DNA of 64,000 bases, from positions 34,860 to 98,859 of the forward strand of contig MWEG01000121.1 in NCBI GenBank assembly GCA_002070945.1. Reading direction: 5' to 3'. Position 1 is the stretch's first letter. Every line of letters begins with the position of its first letter. A model generated the notes under the pieces. The model did not search any database and had not been told where the DNA came from. It saw only the letters and a list, made by a program, of their open reading frames with translations. The DNA is from Lentisphaerae bacterium ADurb.Bin082. Lineage in GTDB: Bacteria; Verrucomicrobiota; Lentisphaeria; Oligosphaerales; Oligosphaeraceae. Positions 25,162 through 33,887 of this stretch are shown here, one piece after another. The position numbers and the translations under genes were made by a program.

Positions 25162-27036
25162 TTACGATGTCGGGGACGGACGCTCCACTGGACGTATTCG
25201 GGTCAGGGGATTCGTCGGATAGTCCGTCGGATGGGTTCGGGTCAGGGGGTGCGACGGTTGATCCGCTGGGTGGGGTCGTAGCAGGGGGTGCGACGGTTGA
25301 CCCGCTGGGTGGGGTCGTAGCAGGGGGGCGAGGAATAGCTGCTGTTCAAAGAACTTAGCCAGGAAATGCCGCTGAAGATCAACCTGGCTGGCATAACCGG
25401 CGGCGTGCGCTGCCCGCAGGGTGTCATAGAAATCAGGCTCAAACCGCTCCAGCAAACCGTCACCCTTGATACACACCCGCATGATCCGGGGTTGCTGATC
25501 GGCCGCAGGCGGCGGCACCGGAGATACTGACACCCCATCCGTCTGGCTCTGCCCAGTGTCTCCGGCGTGCTCGGCAGATGTATCTTTTTCTGCCTTGCCG
25601 GAACCAGAGTTCCTTCCGGAATCCGGTTGCGCATATTCTACGTCGATCTCCTTGGCCAGCAACTGGTAGCGCTCCAATAGTGCCTCGCCGGATTCAGGCG
25701 CATTGAGAGGTGGGAACAGCCTATTCCAGAACTGGCTATCGACCATAGCGCTGACCACAAAGCAGTTGTCTGCATTGAGGTAACGCGGGATGAGATTTAG
25801 CACACCCTGAAAGTAGAGCCTGTCACAGCGATCCGACTCGTCGATGAGTATCACAAGTGAGACCCCGGATTGTTGCAAGAAATCCAATAACACACGGTAG
25901 GCGTCGGAAAGCAGGCTTAACTCCAGGCGACGGAGTGTTCCCGACTGCGTCGTGCTGTCCAACGAGAGACCCCGGATTGTAATTCTGAGTGATCGCGCTA
26001 GACTGAGCCAGCGTAGATACCACGGTTTGGTGAACCAAGCGAGACATTGGATGACGGGATTCGCGTAAATCTCGTTGAGCAAGGCGAACTCGGGTGGACA
26101 GGCGGACTGCGCCTGCCATGCGTCAAAGAAAATCGGCACGATAACGCGTCCCTCCATGCGCTGTTTTTCTTCGGTGGATGGCTTGATAAACCCCAAAGAC
26201 GATAGTTTTTCTTCTAACTGACGCAGAAAGGTGGATTTGCCGCTTCCCCATTCGCCGAAAAGCGCAATGGTGCGCGTAGCACCGATAAAGCTGCGCAGCC
26301 CCTCGCCCTTATGAATAGCCTCAGCCTGCATAATAAACTGCTGCGCAACCTCGTCCACAAGAGGAAGAGTTGTCTTTGGCTGAGCTGCCCGTCTTGCTAA
26401 TCGGCGCAGGGTTGAGGTGACAAGCATCTGGATGCAATGCCCGACAGCGATCCAAGCGGCAACCGCGATGCCGATGGCAAAACGCTCAAATGCACCAACT
26501 CCAGCAGGCAACTTAAACACCTGCAAAATCATCATCACGAGCAAACCTGTCAGAAAAACAAAACGTAAACAGTGCCAGAACAGCAGTCCAAGGAAGGGCC
26601 AGATAGCACGACGTGACTCGCGAAGGCGACAGAGGAACGCAATGACAACTGCCAAGATCAAGGGAAACAACCACCATGAAAAGAGGGCAGAGGCCAGCCA
26701 TGTAAGCAAACGGTGCGGCGGCGAATGCCGCCAGTTGGCGGATGCTGAAACACCCGCACCTGTGGGTTCTACTTTATTTTGGGGCGCTTTCGATCCCATG
26801 CTTGCCGAGGTTGTTGCATCTGGAGACTCGGCGGCAAGTTCAGCAGTGTTTGTGGCACTCGGTGTAGTCGGCGGCGGAGCGGGTTCCTCGACGTTTGAAG
26901 CCGAGGCGGATGCGGGCACAGAATGCGAGGGGGCGTTTGTTTCACGATTCGTTCCGTCACCCTGTGCCGATATGGCGACAGTAGCCAGCAGCAGCATATT
27001 GATGGAGATGATTATGACCCTGAATGCTCCATTCAT
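25162..27036 (-). CDS. KAP family P-loop NTPase
   Basis: 624 residues. The N terminus has a signal-like or membrane segment (VIIISINMLLLATVAIS), then a Thr/Pro/Ala-rich linker to about residue 105. Three hydrophobic helices follow (WWLFPLILAVVIAFLC; LGLLFWHCLRFVFLTGLLV; AIGIAVAAWIAVGHCI), so the protein is membrane-anchored. The NTPase has Walker A GEWGSGKST, then VPIFFDAWQAQ and Walker B SLVILIDESDRCDRLYF, the KAP signature. KAP NTPases are found in conflict and defence systems as membrane-linked molecular switches. The C-terminal 55 residues (PSHPLLRPHPADQPSHPL) look like an out-of-frame reading of a repeat linker. One extra C near 25323-25328 joins it to the TPR gene. Confidence 0.85.
   Translation of the reverse strand: MNGAFRVIIISINMLLLATVAISAQGDGTNRETNAPSHSVPASASASNVEEPAPPPTTPSATNTAELAAESPDATTSASMGSKAPQNKVEPTGAGVSASANWRHSPPHRLLTWLASALFSWWLFPLILAVVIAFLCRLRESRRAIWPFLGLLFWHCLRFVFLTGLLVMMILQVFKLPAGVGAFERFAIGIAVAAWIAVGHCIQMLVTSTLRRLARRAAQPKTTLPLVDEVAQQFIMQAEAIHKGEGLRSFIGATRTIALFGEWGSGKSTFLRQLEEKLSSLGFIKPSTEEKQRMEGRVIVPIFFDAWQAQSACPPEFALLNEIYANPVIQCLAWFTKPWYLRWLSLARSLRITIRGLSLDSTTQSGTLRRLELSLLSDAYRVLLDFLQQSGVSLVILIDESDRCDRLYFQGVLNLIPRYLNADNCFVVSAMVDSQFWNRLFPPLNAPESGEALLERYQLLAKEIDVEYAQPDSGRNSGSGKAEKDTSAEHAGDTGQSQTDGVSVSPVPPPAADQQPRIMRVCIKGDGLLERFEPDFYDTLRAAHAAGYASQVDLQRHFLAKFFEQQLFLAPLLRPHPAGQPSHPLLRPHPADQPSHPLTRTHPTDYPTNPLTRIRPVERPSPTS
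25245..25328. repeat. 39-bp tandem repeat with G-run at a frameshift
   Basis: Two units, 25245-25283 and 25284-25322, each start GGGGGTGCGACGGTTGA, and the array ends in a G6 run (25323-25328). On the coding strand they encode a Pro/Thr/Ser linker in the TPR frame. The KAP frame and the TPR frame part company here. Confidence 0.8.
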
Positions 27037-27236
27037 CGCTTACCTCGTTCTTGCTTGTAAATCAACAACACCGCTGCGGAAAACGGCCGGTTGGATTCCA
27101 GCCAATGGTTCAGTTGTTTTCGATAGTCAGGCATAATGTTCCTTGCTAATCATCGTTAAATATAAATAAATAACGAGGATTTGCGAGCCACCTCAGATGG
27201 GTGCATTTTTGTGTGGTTCTTCGATCCATGTTTTTT

Positions 27237-28558
27237 TTATGAAAGTGAAGCGCGAGGCTGGCGCAACTGCGTAAAGCCGATCTTGGCACATAGCGTTCTG
27301 ACTGATCCGAGCAACGACGAGGCGAAGAACCGCACCCAGACTTCGCACGGACGGGATTGGAGGATACAGAAGGCGGCGTGAGTGGCGAAGGCGAACACGT
27401 TTAGTGACTCTGCAAAAGCGGAGGACTTTGGCAGAAAGGCGGTTGCCCACTGCGGTTGGTGCCGACAGGCGACAATTACCCGCTCCAAGTCGACTGTCGC
27501 GGACTGTAGTTCGGCGCGCCTGTTCCAGAACTTCTACCACTCATAGACCATCCTTGGGTACTTCTTGGTATCTTTGGTGGCACGTTCGGGCCTGACCTTC
27601 TGCTCAACGATAGCCATGAGCTTAGGCTATCGCGCACGACACTCGTCCTCTGTGAGTTCTTCAAAATTGATAACGTAGCGGTGATGGGAATGAGTGGGGC
27701 AGTTGTTTACCTCCTCACCGCCGAGGTAGGGGAAGATGCGCTCGGTGTTACGAGAATTCTGCGCAATCAACCGTTCCATCTCGGCCAATGGTGTGGCCAC
27801 ACCCCTGGTACCGGTGTCGTCGAAGGTAAAGCCCATGCCAAGGACAATGCTATCCTGAAAGCTCTTGCCGGTGTTGACATTCAGACGCATTGGACTGTCG
27901 TGCTCTCCGGCATGGAAGAGGTAGGCGGTGATGGCGGGTACCGAACGACCGTCCAGGTCAAACGGCCCCTTGAGTTCTCCCTTGACCACATGCACCACGC
28001 TGACGACGGCGGCAGCTAAGCCAGGCCACTTGTAGCGTTTGGTGGCAGCATAGATCGTTCCGCCATGGGTGCAGTCCAGCGCAGACCGGTATGGCGGGTA
28101 TCGCCCTGGCCAATGGTGTTAGTGGCGATCAGGCCAAAAGCGCCGTCCGGGCGCAACAGCCCGAAAGCACGACGGAAGAAGTGATCCACCAAGTCGGCAT
28201 TGCCGTATATTTCTTCGTGGATGGTTTGCAGCCAATCGAGATAGCCTGCGCGGTTGCCGTTAATTAGGGTATTCTTACCCGCGAACGGCGGATTTCCGAC
28301 GATGGCGTCGAAACCGCCCCGGTCTGGCGCGAAGACCTCGGGGAATTCGATTTCCCAGTGAAAGGGGGTGACCAGATGCTCACCATTGCGGAGTTCGCGA
28401 GCAGCGACTTTGAGGTCTTCCAGCGCCGTGGGATCGTTACGGATATAGTGATTTTGTGCTGAAATATGATTTTGCTTGCACGCAGGCATGATGCTTTCTA
28501 TCCCTAGGAATGGCTCTGGGATGCGACGTGAGGACTTGTGGGAACCTGAATGAGACAA
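27237..28558 (-). pseudogene. fragmented type IIG-like DNA methyltransferase
   Basis: Three minus-strand pieces line up in order. 28558-28016 has FHWEIEFPEVF, then FDAIVGNPPFAG, with the NPPF catalytic motif of N6-adenine methylases, and GLIATNTIGQGDTR. 27998-27627 has VNTGKSFQDSIVLGMGF and NCPTHSHHRYVINF. 27488-27237 has ATAFLPKSSAFAESL and HEVW-like CEVWVRFFASSL. Together they resemble the C-terminal half of Eco57I/type IIG restriction-modification proteins. The N-terminal endonuclease region and the final target-recognition part are missing, and two or more frameshifts separate the pieces. It stands next to the broken KAP-TPR gene, so this is a decayed defence locus. Confidence 0.7.
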
Positions 28559-28747
28559 GGCGAAGGGGCGTGGTGCCCTACGGCTTAATTGTCAATGGCT
28601 GACCAGTGATCGGACACGCTCTTTCTCCGGCAAGGGTGTTTTGCTGATGTACGAATGATGATTATATTGAATAAATCTATCTGGAGCCGAAAAGCGGCTA
28701 AAGCGTTTTGCATCGCAATTGGATAAAAACATCAGAATGGGTGAGTC

Positions 28748-29068
28748 ATGGCTGAAAACAAAATTATTTGCACCGCGAATCAGGTTGGCTATTCGGAGAT
28801 CAGAAAAGCAATGTGCGCAGGGGCGCGCACAGCAGATGAAGTCGCGAAACTGGCGGGCGTCTGCAACCAATGCAAGGGATGCAAAGAAAATCTGCCCTGG
28901 ATTCTGGCATCGGTCTGCGGATGCAAGAATGTCTCTCTGCAAGCTGTGATCGATGCGGTGAAAAATGGCGCGGATACGGTGGACAAAGTGGCTGAAAAGA
29001 CCGGCGCTGGAATCGATTGCGGGCGCTGCAAAGCGTTGGTCGCTAATATTATTGAGCTTGGAAGGTGA
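28748..29068 (+). CDS. tandem BFD-like [2Fe-2S]-binding protein
   Basis: 106 residues made of two BFD-like domains, each with four cysteine-type ligand positions. Unit 1, residues 5-55: IICTANQVGYSEIRKAM, then CNQCKGCKE. Unit 2, residues 57-105: VCGCKNVSLQAVIDAV, then IDCGRCKALV. The family binds a [2Fe-2S] cluster; single-domain members serve iron release from bacterioferritin or are parts of nitrite reductase and NifU. Two domains in a stand-alone protein suggest an electron-transfer or cluster-carrying role. The first unit has CTAN in place of CxC. GGGTGAG precedes the ATG. Confidence 0.8.
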   Translation: MAENKIICTANQVGYSEIRKAMCAGARTADEVAKLAGVCNQCKGCKENLPWILASVCGCKNVSLQAVIDAVKNGADTVDKVAEKTGAGIDCGRCKALVANIIELGR

Positions 29069-29121
29069 ATGCTGAATGCTGAATGCTGAATGCTGAATGC
29101 TGAATGCTGAATGCTGAATGT
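29066..29121. repeat. 7-bp tandem repeat, eight copies
   Basis: TGAATGC repeated seven times perfectly, with an eighth copy TGAATGT, beginning at the stop codon of the [2Fe-2S] protein. This is a simple-sequence array with no spacers. Confidence 0.95.
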
Positions 29122-29164
29122 TGAGGCGCATTTGTCATTTATCATTCGTTAGGGGCGAGAACTA

Positions 29165-29345
29165 GGGATGACATACGGCAAGTGCCGTCCACAATGTCCA
29201 CCCTGTCCCCCCTGTCCACAGCCACGGAGCGGTAAAGGCTCCAATTGGGGAAACATACGGCAAGCGGAAGCTTGAAATACATGCTCCTGCAAGCGAGGAA
29301 CATACGGCGAGCTGAAGCTTGAACTACGTACGACTACGTACGCTC
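29165..29345. repeat. mini-hairpin array upstream of sugar isomerase
   Basis: Contains ACATACGGCAAG at about 29170, GGAGC...GCTCC at 29226-29242, and two further units of the CATACGG-arm-GA-arm type (CAAGCGGAAGCTTG near 29261 and CGAGCTGAAGCTTG near 29308), joined by AAATACATGCTCCTGCAAGC. It is the same family as 30345-30515. Confidence 0.7.
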
Positions 29346-29375
29346 AGAATGCAACAGAGAAAGGCCAGGTGGCGG

Positions 29376-30245
29376 ATGATGCGGCCAGGGGTTTTTACAT
29401 CGTTTATGGGGGGAATGTCATACGAGACGGCTTTGCCGATGATTCACGCAGCTGGCTTCCAGGTTGTCAGCCTGGGCGGAAACCCGCAACTGGCGGGCTA
29501 TGCGACAGCCGCAGACCGGCAAAAGCTGACAGCGCTGTTGCGCAAGCTCAGTCTTGTCATCGACTCAGTACACGCGCCGTTTCCTGAGGGCGACCGGCTG
29601 TTTGCCGAAGATGAATCGATGCGACAAGAGTCAGTGCGGCTCTGTAAGCTTGCCCTGGATGCCGCAGCCGAGGTCAACGGCCGAGTCGTGGTCGTCCACT
29701 TGCTTTTGCCCTACGACATCCCGCCGGGTGAACAGCGCGACCGCATGATTGCGCAGGGGCGTCGGAGCATCGCCGAGTTGGCGAAGCACGCCGAAGCGCG
29801 TCAGGTCGGCCTGGGCTTGGAAAATGGCCAGCGGCGAGACTACGACGAGGTGCTTTTCGATCTTCTGGATGAGCTGCCAACACCATACGTCGGACTATGC
29901 TATGATTCTGGCCACGAGCATATCCAAGGGCGGTGTTTTCAGATACTGCAACAGTATGGCAACCGGCTGCTGGCGCTGCATATCCATGACAACACGGGCA
30001 GCGATACGCACCTTTTGCCGTTTTCGGGCACAGTGCCCTGGGAGGGTTTCGGCAAAGCTATGGCTGGATTAAATTTTGCCGGCGATCTTGTGCTGGAGTC
30101 GGGCATGACCCATGAGTCATTTCAGACTCCAGAGGATTTTTTGGCAGAAGCTATGCGTCGCTGCCAACGCCTGCAAAAGATGATGACGGAAAGCGGCGGC
30201 GCTGGAAACGGCGATAGCGCCGGAAGCAAAGCGGCCAAGAAATAA
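29376..30245 (+). CDS. sugar phosphate isomerase/epimerase
   Basis: 289 residues counted from ATG 29376 (AGGTGG upstream); ATG 29379 or an upstream in-frame ATG at 29319, inside the repeat array, are alternatives. Xylose isomerase-like TIM barrel: GFQVVSLGG, VIDSVHAPFP, VVVVHLLLP, VGLGLENGQ (Glu ligand), VGLCYDSGHEH (Asp/His), LLALHIHDN (His) and DLVLESGM (final Glu). It is related in fold to the gene at 21423 but not a recent duplicate. The C-terminal tail is Gly/Ser/Lys-rich. The gene stands between two repeat arrays. Confidence 0.85.
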   Translation: MMRPGVFTSFMGGMSYETALPMIHAAGFQVVSLGGNPQLAGYATAADRQKLTALLRKLSLVIDSVHAPFPEGDRLFAEDESMRQESVRLCKLALDAAAEVNGRVVVVHLLLPYDIPPGEQRDRMIAQGRRSIAELAKHAEARQVGLGLENGQRRDYDEVLFDLLDELPTPYVGLCYDSGHEHIQGRCFQILQQYGNRLLALHIHDNTGSDTHLLPFSGTVPWEGFGKAMAGLNFAGDLVLESGMTHESFQTPEDFLAEAMRRCQRLQKMMTESGGAGNGDSAGSKAAKK

Positions 30246-30279
30246 TGAAGAGTGAAGAGCGAAGGCGAGAAACTGTTGT

Positions 30280-30316
30280 TTTATCCGCAGATTACGCTGG
30301 TGGCGCAGATTTTTTA
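30280..30316. repeat. dispersed 'TTATCCGCAGATTACGC' repeat
   Basis: TTTATCCGCAGATTACGCTG followed by GTGGCGCAGATTTTTT. Close copies occur at 39552-39588 and, inverted, at 44588-44628. All three are just downstream of genes. Confidence 0.8.
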
Positions 30317-30344
30317 GGGTGTGTTGTACGGGGAAACTAGCCAC

Positions 30345-30515
30345 GCAGCGGCGAAAACGCTAAAAGCGCGAAACATACGGCAAGCTGAAGCTTGAAATAC
30401 GTACAGCAGCCTGAAGGCTGTACTACATACGGCAAGCTAAAGCTTGAACTACATGCTCCTGCATGCGAGGAACATACGGCAAGCTGAAGCTTGAAATACG
30501 TGCGTCAGCCTGGCT
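30345..30515. repeat. mini-hairpin array (CATACGGCAAGCTGAAGCTTG type)
   Basis: Successive units have paired arms: CAAGCT/AGCTTG (30381-30394), CAGCCT/AGGCTG (30407-30420), CAAGCT/AGCTTG (30433-30446), ATGC/GCAT near 30453-30464, and CAAGCT/AGCTTG from 30480. They are separated by GAAATAC/GAACTACATACGG. The arms vary in sequence but stay complementary. The array lies between the convergent isomerase and HAD genes. Confidence 0.85.
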
Positions 30516-30528
30516 GGCAGCTTCTTTT

Positions 30529-31305
30529 TTACGGCGCTGGGATTTCGCCGACGCCGTTCAGGATGTACGATGGCCCGTAGGCGAAACGCTTCAGATCGTC
30601 CCGTGAAGTCACGCCACTGAGAACCAACACCGTCTCGATTTCTGACTCAATGCCGGCAATGATGTCCGTGTCCATGCGGTCGCCAACAATGGCGGTGTCT
30701 TCCCGCTGGCATCCGAGGACTTTCAGCGCATGACGCATCATCAGTGGATTGGGCTTGCCGACAAAGTACGCACGGCTGCCAGTGGTCAGCTCGATAGGCG
30801 ACACTAGCGCGCCGGTGGCTGGCACAATGCCCTTCTCGGTCGGACCGGTCAAGTCAGGGTTCGTGCCAATCAGCTTAGCGCCTTCGCGAACCAGCATGAC
30901 TGCCTTTTCAATCTTCTCGAAGTTGTACGTCCTGGTCTCGCCGATCACCACATAGTCTGGATCGACGTTGTTCATGGAAAATCCGGCTTCATACAGAGCC
31001 TGAATCAGGCCGGCCTCGCCGATCACGTAGGCACTGCCGCCGGGGCGCTGGCTGGCCAGAAACGCTGCTGTTGCCAAGGCGCTGGTGTAGAAATGCTCTT
31101 CGCCAATCTCAATGCCCATGCGCCCCAGCTTCTGGCTCAATTCGCGGGGCGAACGTTCACTGCTGTTGGTCAGAAACAAATACTTCTTGTCATTGGCCTT
31201 CAGCCAGGCGATAAACTCATGGACTCCTGGCAACACGTCGTTGCCATGATAAAGCACGCCGTCCATGTCGCAAATGAAAGCCTTTTTTTCTCGAATTTTA
31301 TCCAT
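30529..31305 (-). CDS. HAD-IIA family phosphatase (NagD-like)
   Basis: 258 residues from ATG 31305; AGGAG stands 5 bp upstream. Motif I is ICDMDGVLYHG (DxDG), motif II FLTNSSERS, motif III lysine in YFVGKPNPLMM, and motif IV AIVGDRMDTDI. The cap region between motifs II and III gives the IIA subclass, typical of NagD and p-nitrophenyl phosphatases that act on sugar phosphates and nucleotides. It lies 28 bp downstream of the gltD-like gene and is probably co-transcribed with it. Confidence 0.9.
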   Translation of the reverse strand: MDKIREKKAFICDMDGVLYHGNDVLPGVHEFIAWLKANDKKYLFLTNSSERSPRELSQKLGRMGIEIGEEHFYTSALATAAFLASQRPGGSAYVIGEAGLIQALYEAGFSMNNVDPDYVVIGETRTYNFEKIEKAVMLVREGAKLIGTNPDLTGPTEKGIVPATGALVSPIELTTGSRAYFVGKPNPLMMRHALKVLGCQREDTAIVGDRMDTDIIAGIESEIETVLVLSGVTSRDDLKRFAYGPSYILNGVGEIPAP

Positions 31306-31333
31306 GCTACTCCTATCATTTACGGGAGCGCAG

Positions 31334-32824
31334 TCATTGGCGCAACAGTTCGTTGATAGCTGCTGCGGCCTTGCGGCCCTGCCCCATGGCAAGGATAACC
31401 GTCGCCGCTCCCAACACAATATCTCCGCCGGCAAACACCTTGGGCAGCGAGGTGCGGCCGTTCTCATCGCAGACGATGTTGCCCCACCGGTTGAATTCCA
31501 GCCCAGGCGTCGTCTGTTGAATCAATGGATTAGAGCCATTGCCAATAGCGACAATGACCGTATCGACATCCAAAACATATTCGCTGCCAGGAATGGGCAC
31601 GGGCGCACGCCGCCCCGAGGCGTCCGGCTCGCCAAGCTCATAGCACAGGCACTCCATGCCCTTGACCAGGCCATCGCCATTGTCGAGGATTCGCTTCGCG
31701 TTGCGCAGCAGATGGAACGTGACCCCTTCCTCGCGGGCATGAGCCACTTCCTCGATTCGGGCTGGCATCTCTTTCTCTGTGCGCCGATAGACCAGGTGCA
31801 CTTCCTCTGCGCCCAGGCGCAAGGCTGTGCGCGCCGCGTCCATAGCCACGTTGCCGCCGCCTAAGACCGCGACTTTCTTCGACTCCGCAATCGGCGTTGC
31901 TGCCCGGCCCTTCTCGTAAGCGCGCATCAGGTTCGCCCGGGTGAGGTACTCATTGGCGGAAAACACCCCGACCAGGTTCTCGCCCTCAATGCCCATGAAT
32001 TTCGGCAGGCCAGCGCCAGTGCCGATAAACACCGCGTCAAAGCCGTCCTTCTCCAAAAGGTCAGTCAGCCCCCGCGTCCGCCCGACCAAGAAATTTGCTG
32101 CTAATTTCACGCCCATCGCTCTCAGCGTATCGACTTCCTGGCGCACGATTTCCTTTGGCAGCCGGAATTCCGGGATGCCGTACAGCATCACACCGCCGAA
32201 TTTATGAAATGCCTCAAAGACAGTCACGTCATGGCCTTCGCGGCGGACATCAGCGGCAACGACTAGTCCGGCCGGGCCGCTGCCGACGACCGCGACCTTT
32301 TTGCCAGTAGCGGGCTTGACTGCCGGCGTCTGCGTCTTGCCCTGGCTGCGCTCCCAGTCAGCCACGAAACGCTCCAAGCGGCCGATAGCGACCGATTTAT
32401 TGACGTCCTTGAGAGCCTTTCCGACCGTGCAGTAGGCCTGGCATTGGGTTTCTTGCGGGCAAACGCGACCACAGACCGCTGGCAGCAGGCTGTAGTCCTT
32501 GATCAGGCCGATAGCGCGGCTGTAATCGCCCTCTGCGGTGGCAGCGATGAAGTCCCGGATCGGCAGATTGACCGGACAACCGGTCACACACGGCTGATTC
32601 TTGCATTGCAGGCAGCGGGCGGCTTCGACCCGGGCCTGGGTCTCGCTGTAGCCCAACGCCACTTCGTCAATGTTATGCCGCCGAACATGTGGCGCCTGGC
32701 TCGGCATCTCCTGCGGTGGAATCGCCATCCGCTCGGCTGGCTTCAGGCTTGAAAAACGGTCACCAATTTTCTGCCAGATTTCCTCGGCCTGGGCATGCAA
32801 CGTCTCTGCACTGTGTTCAGTCAT
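31334..32824 (-). CDS. NADPH-dependent glutamate synthase small subunit / NfnB-like Fe-S flavoprotein
   Basis: 496 residues. The N-terminal Fe-S domain has CLQCKNQPCVTGCPVNLPI and CGRVCPQETQCQAYC. The FAD-binding site is VAVVGSGPAGLVVAADV, the NAD(P)-binding site VAVLGGGNVAMDAAR, and the C-terminal FAD contact is VFAGGDIVLGAATVILAMGQG. This is the GltD/NfnB family. Its upstream neighbour, 66 bp away, is an NfnA-like flavoprotein, so the two together are more likely an NADH-dependent ferredoxin:NADP+ oxidoreductase (bifurcating transhydrogenase) than a glutamate synthase; no gltB is seen. Confidence 0.9.
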   Translation of the reverse strand: MTEHSAETLHAQAEEIWQKIGDRFSSLKPAERMAIPPQEMPSQAPHVRRHNIDEVALGYSETQARVEAARCLQCKNQPCVTGCPVNLPIRDFIAATAEGDYSRAIGLIKDYSLLPAVCGRVCPQETQCQAYCTVGKALKDVNKSVAIGRLERFVADWERSQGKTQTPAVKPATGKKVAVVGSGPAGLVVAADVRREGHDVTVFEAFHKFGGVMLYGIPEFRLPKEIVRQEVDTLRAMGVKLAANFLVGRTRGLTDLLEKDGFDAVFIGTGAGLPKFMGIEGENLVGVFSANEYLTRANLMRAYEKGRAATPIAESKKVAVLGGGNVAMDAARTALRLGAEEVHLVYRRTEKEMPARIEEVAHAREEGVTFHLLRNAKRILDNGDGLVKGMECLCYELGEPDASGRRAPVPIPGSEYVLDVDTVIVAIGNGSNPLIQQTTPGLEFNRWGNIVCDENGRTSLPKVFAGGDIVLGAATVILAMGQGRKAAAAINELLRQ

Positions 32825-32890
32825 AGTATCGCTATCCTAAACGGTGAAAAACAACTCTATCTATTCCTCGCCGTCAGCCGCAGCGTCAGG

Positions 32891-33763
32891 TCACTTCTTA
32901 TCGATGGCTTGTTGCAGGCGGCAACCACCGTCGTGCGCGTGTTCGGCCATTCGGCGTTCCTGGCTGCGATAAGCCCCCAGGCGCTTGATCATGCCGTCGA
33001 AATCGACTTTCAGGCCATCGAATTCCGGCCCGTCAACGCAGACGAATTTCGTTTCACCGCCGACTGTCACGCGGCACCCACCGCACATGCCGGTGCCATC
33101 CACCATAATTGTATTCAGGGAGACGATGAGCGGCACTCCAAAGGGTCGCACCGTCTCAGCGCAGAACTTCATCATAATCGGCGGGCCTATAGCGACAACC
33201 AGGTCTGGCTTAGGTTCGCCCTCGCATAACTCCTTCAGCGGCGCTGTCACCAGCGCCTTACGGCCAGCGGAACCGTCGTCCGTGCATACGATCAGCTCGT
33301 CAGCGAAGGAGCGCATTTCGTCCTCCAAGATCACCAGGTCGCGATTACGGGCGCCGATGATGCAGGTAAGGTGATTGCCGATAGCCTTGAACGCCTTTGC
33401 GATTGGATGCAACGGTGCCACGCCAATGCCGCCGCCAACGCAGACTACCCGGCCGACCTTCTCGATGTGCGTCGGACGGCCCAGCGGCCCGAGCACTGCT
33501 GCCAGCGCGTCCCCGACTTCCAGCTCGGCCAGCTTCATGGTCGTCATTCCGACCCGCTGAAAAACGATGGTGATGCTACCCTCGTCGAGATCGACATCAG
33601 CGATAGTGAGCGGAATGCGCTCGCCGTACTCCTCGTCAAGGGAGATGAGCACAAACTGCCCGGGCTTACGCTCTGACGCCACCAGCGGCGCACGCACACG
33701 CATCTCAAACACATTCTCGGACAACTGGCGCTTAGCCAGAATTGTATACGGCCCTTGTAGCAT
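32891..33763 (-). CDS. sulfide/dihydroorotate dehydrogenase-like FAD/NAD-binding subunit (NfnA-like)
   Basis: 290 residues from ATG 33763, with AGGAG 8 bp upstream; a longer in-frame start is not supported. FAD-binding strand RKPGQFVLISL, then ERIPLTIAD, NAD-binding VVCVGGGIGVAPLHPIA, and a C-terminal [2Fe-2S] site GMCGGCRVTV with CVDGPEFDG. This is the PyrK/NfnA family. Paired with the following GltD/NfnB-like protein it would form NfnAB, which balances NADH, NADPH and reduced ferredoxin in anaerobes. That fits a fermentative Lentisphaerae-like host. Confidence 0.88.
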   Translation of the reverse strand: MLQGPYTILAKRQLSENVFEMRVRAPLVASERKPGQFVLISLDEEYGERIPLTIADVDLDEGSITIVFQRVGMTTMKLAELEVGDALAAVLGPLGRPTHIEKVGRVVCVGGGIGVAPLHPIAKAFKAIGNHLTCIIGARNRDLVILEDEMRSFADELIVCTDDGSAGRKALVTAPLKELCEGEPKPDLVVAIGPPIMMKFCAETVRPFGVPLIVSLNTIMVDGTGMCGGCRVTVGGETKFVCVDGPEFDGLKVDFDGMIKRLGAYRSQERRMAEHAHDGGCRLQQAIDKK

Positions 33764-33887
33764 TTTCAAAACTCCTGTGGCGCGTTCATTAGGAAAGATG
33801 ACAAAACAGTAATATATTGTAACATTGGTTTTTTGTCCGCTCGCACCTGTCATTTTAACCGTTATCTCACAACTCGGAGGCAGAGAC

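Noticed and set aside
29066..29121. Possible CRISPR array
   Set aside because: The 7-bp units are contiguous, with no spacers and no cas genes nearby; it is a simple tandem repeat.
31334..32824. Assignment as true glutamate synthase small subunit (gltD)
   Set aside because: No gltB is nearby and an NfnA-like subunit directly precedes it, so the NfnB role is preferred.
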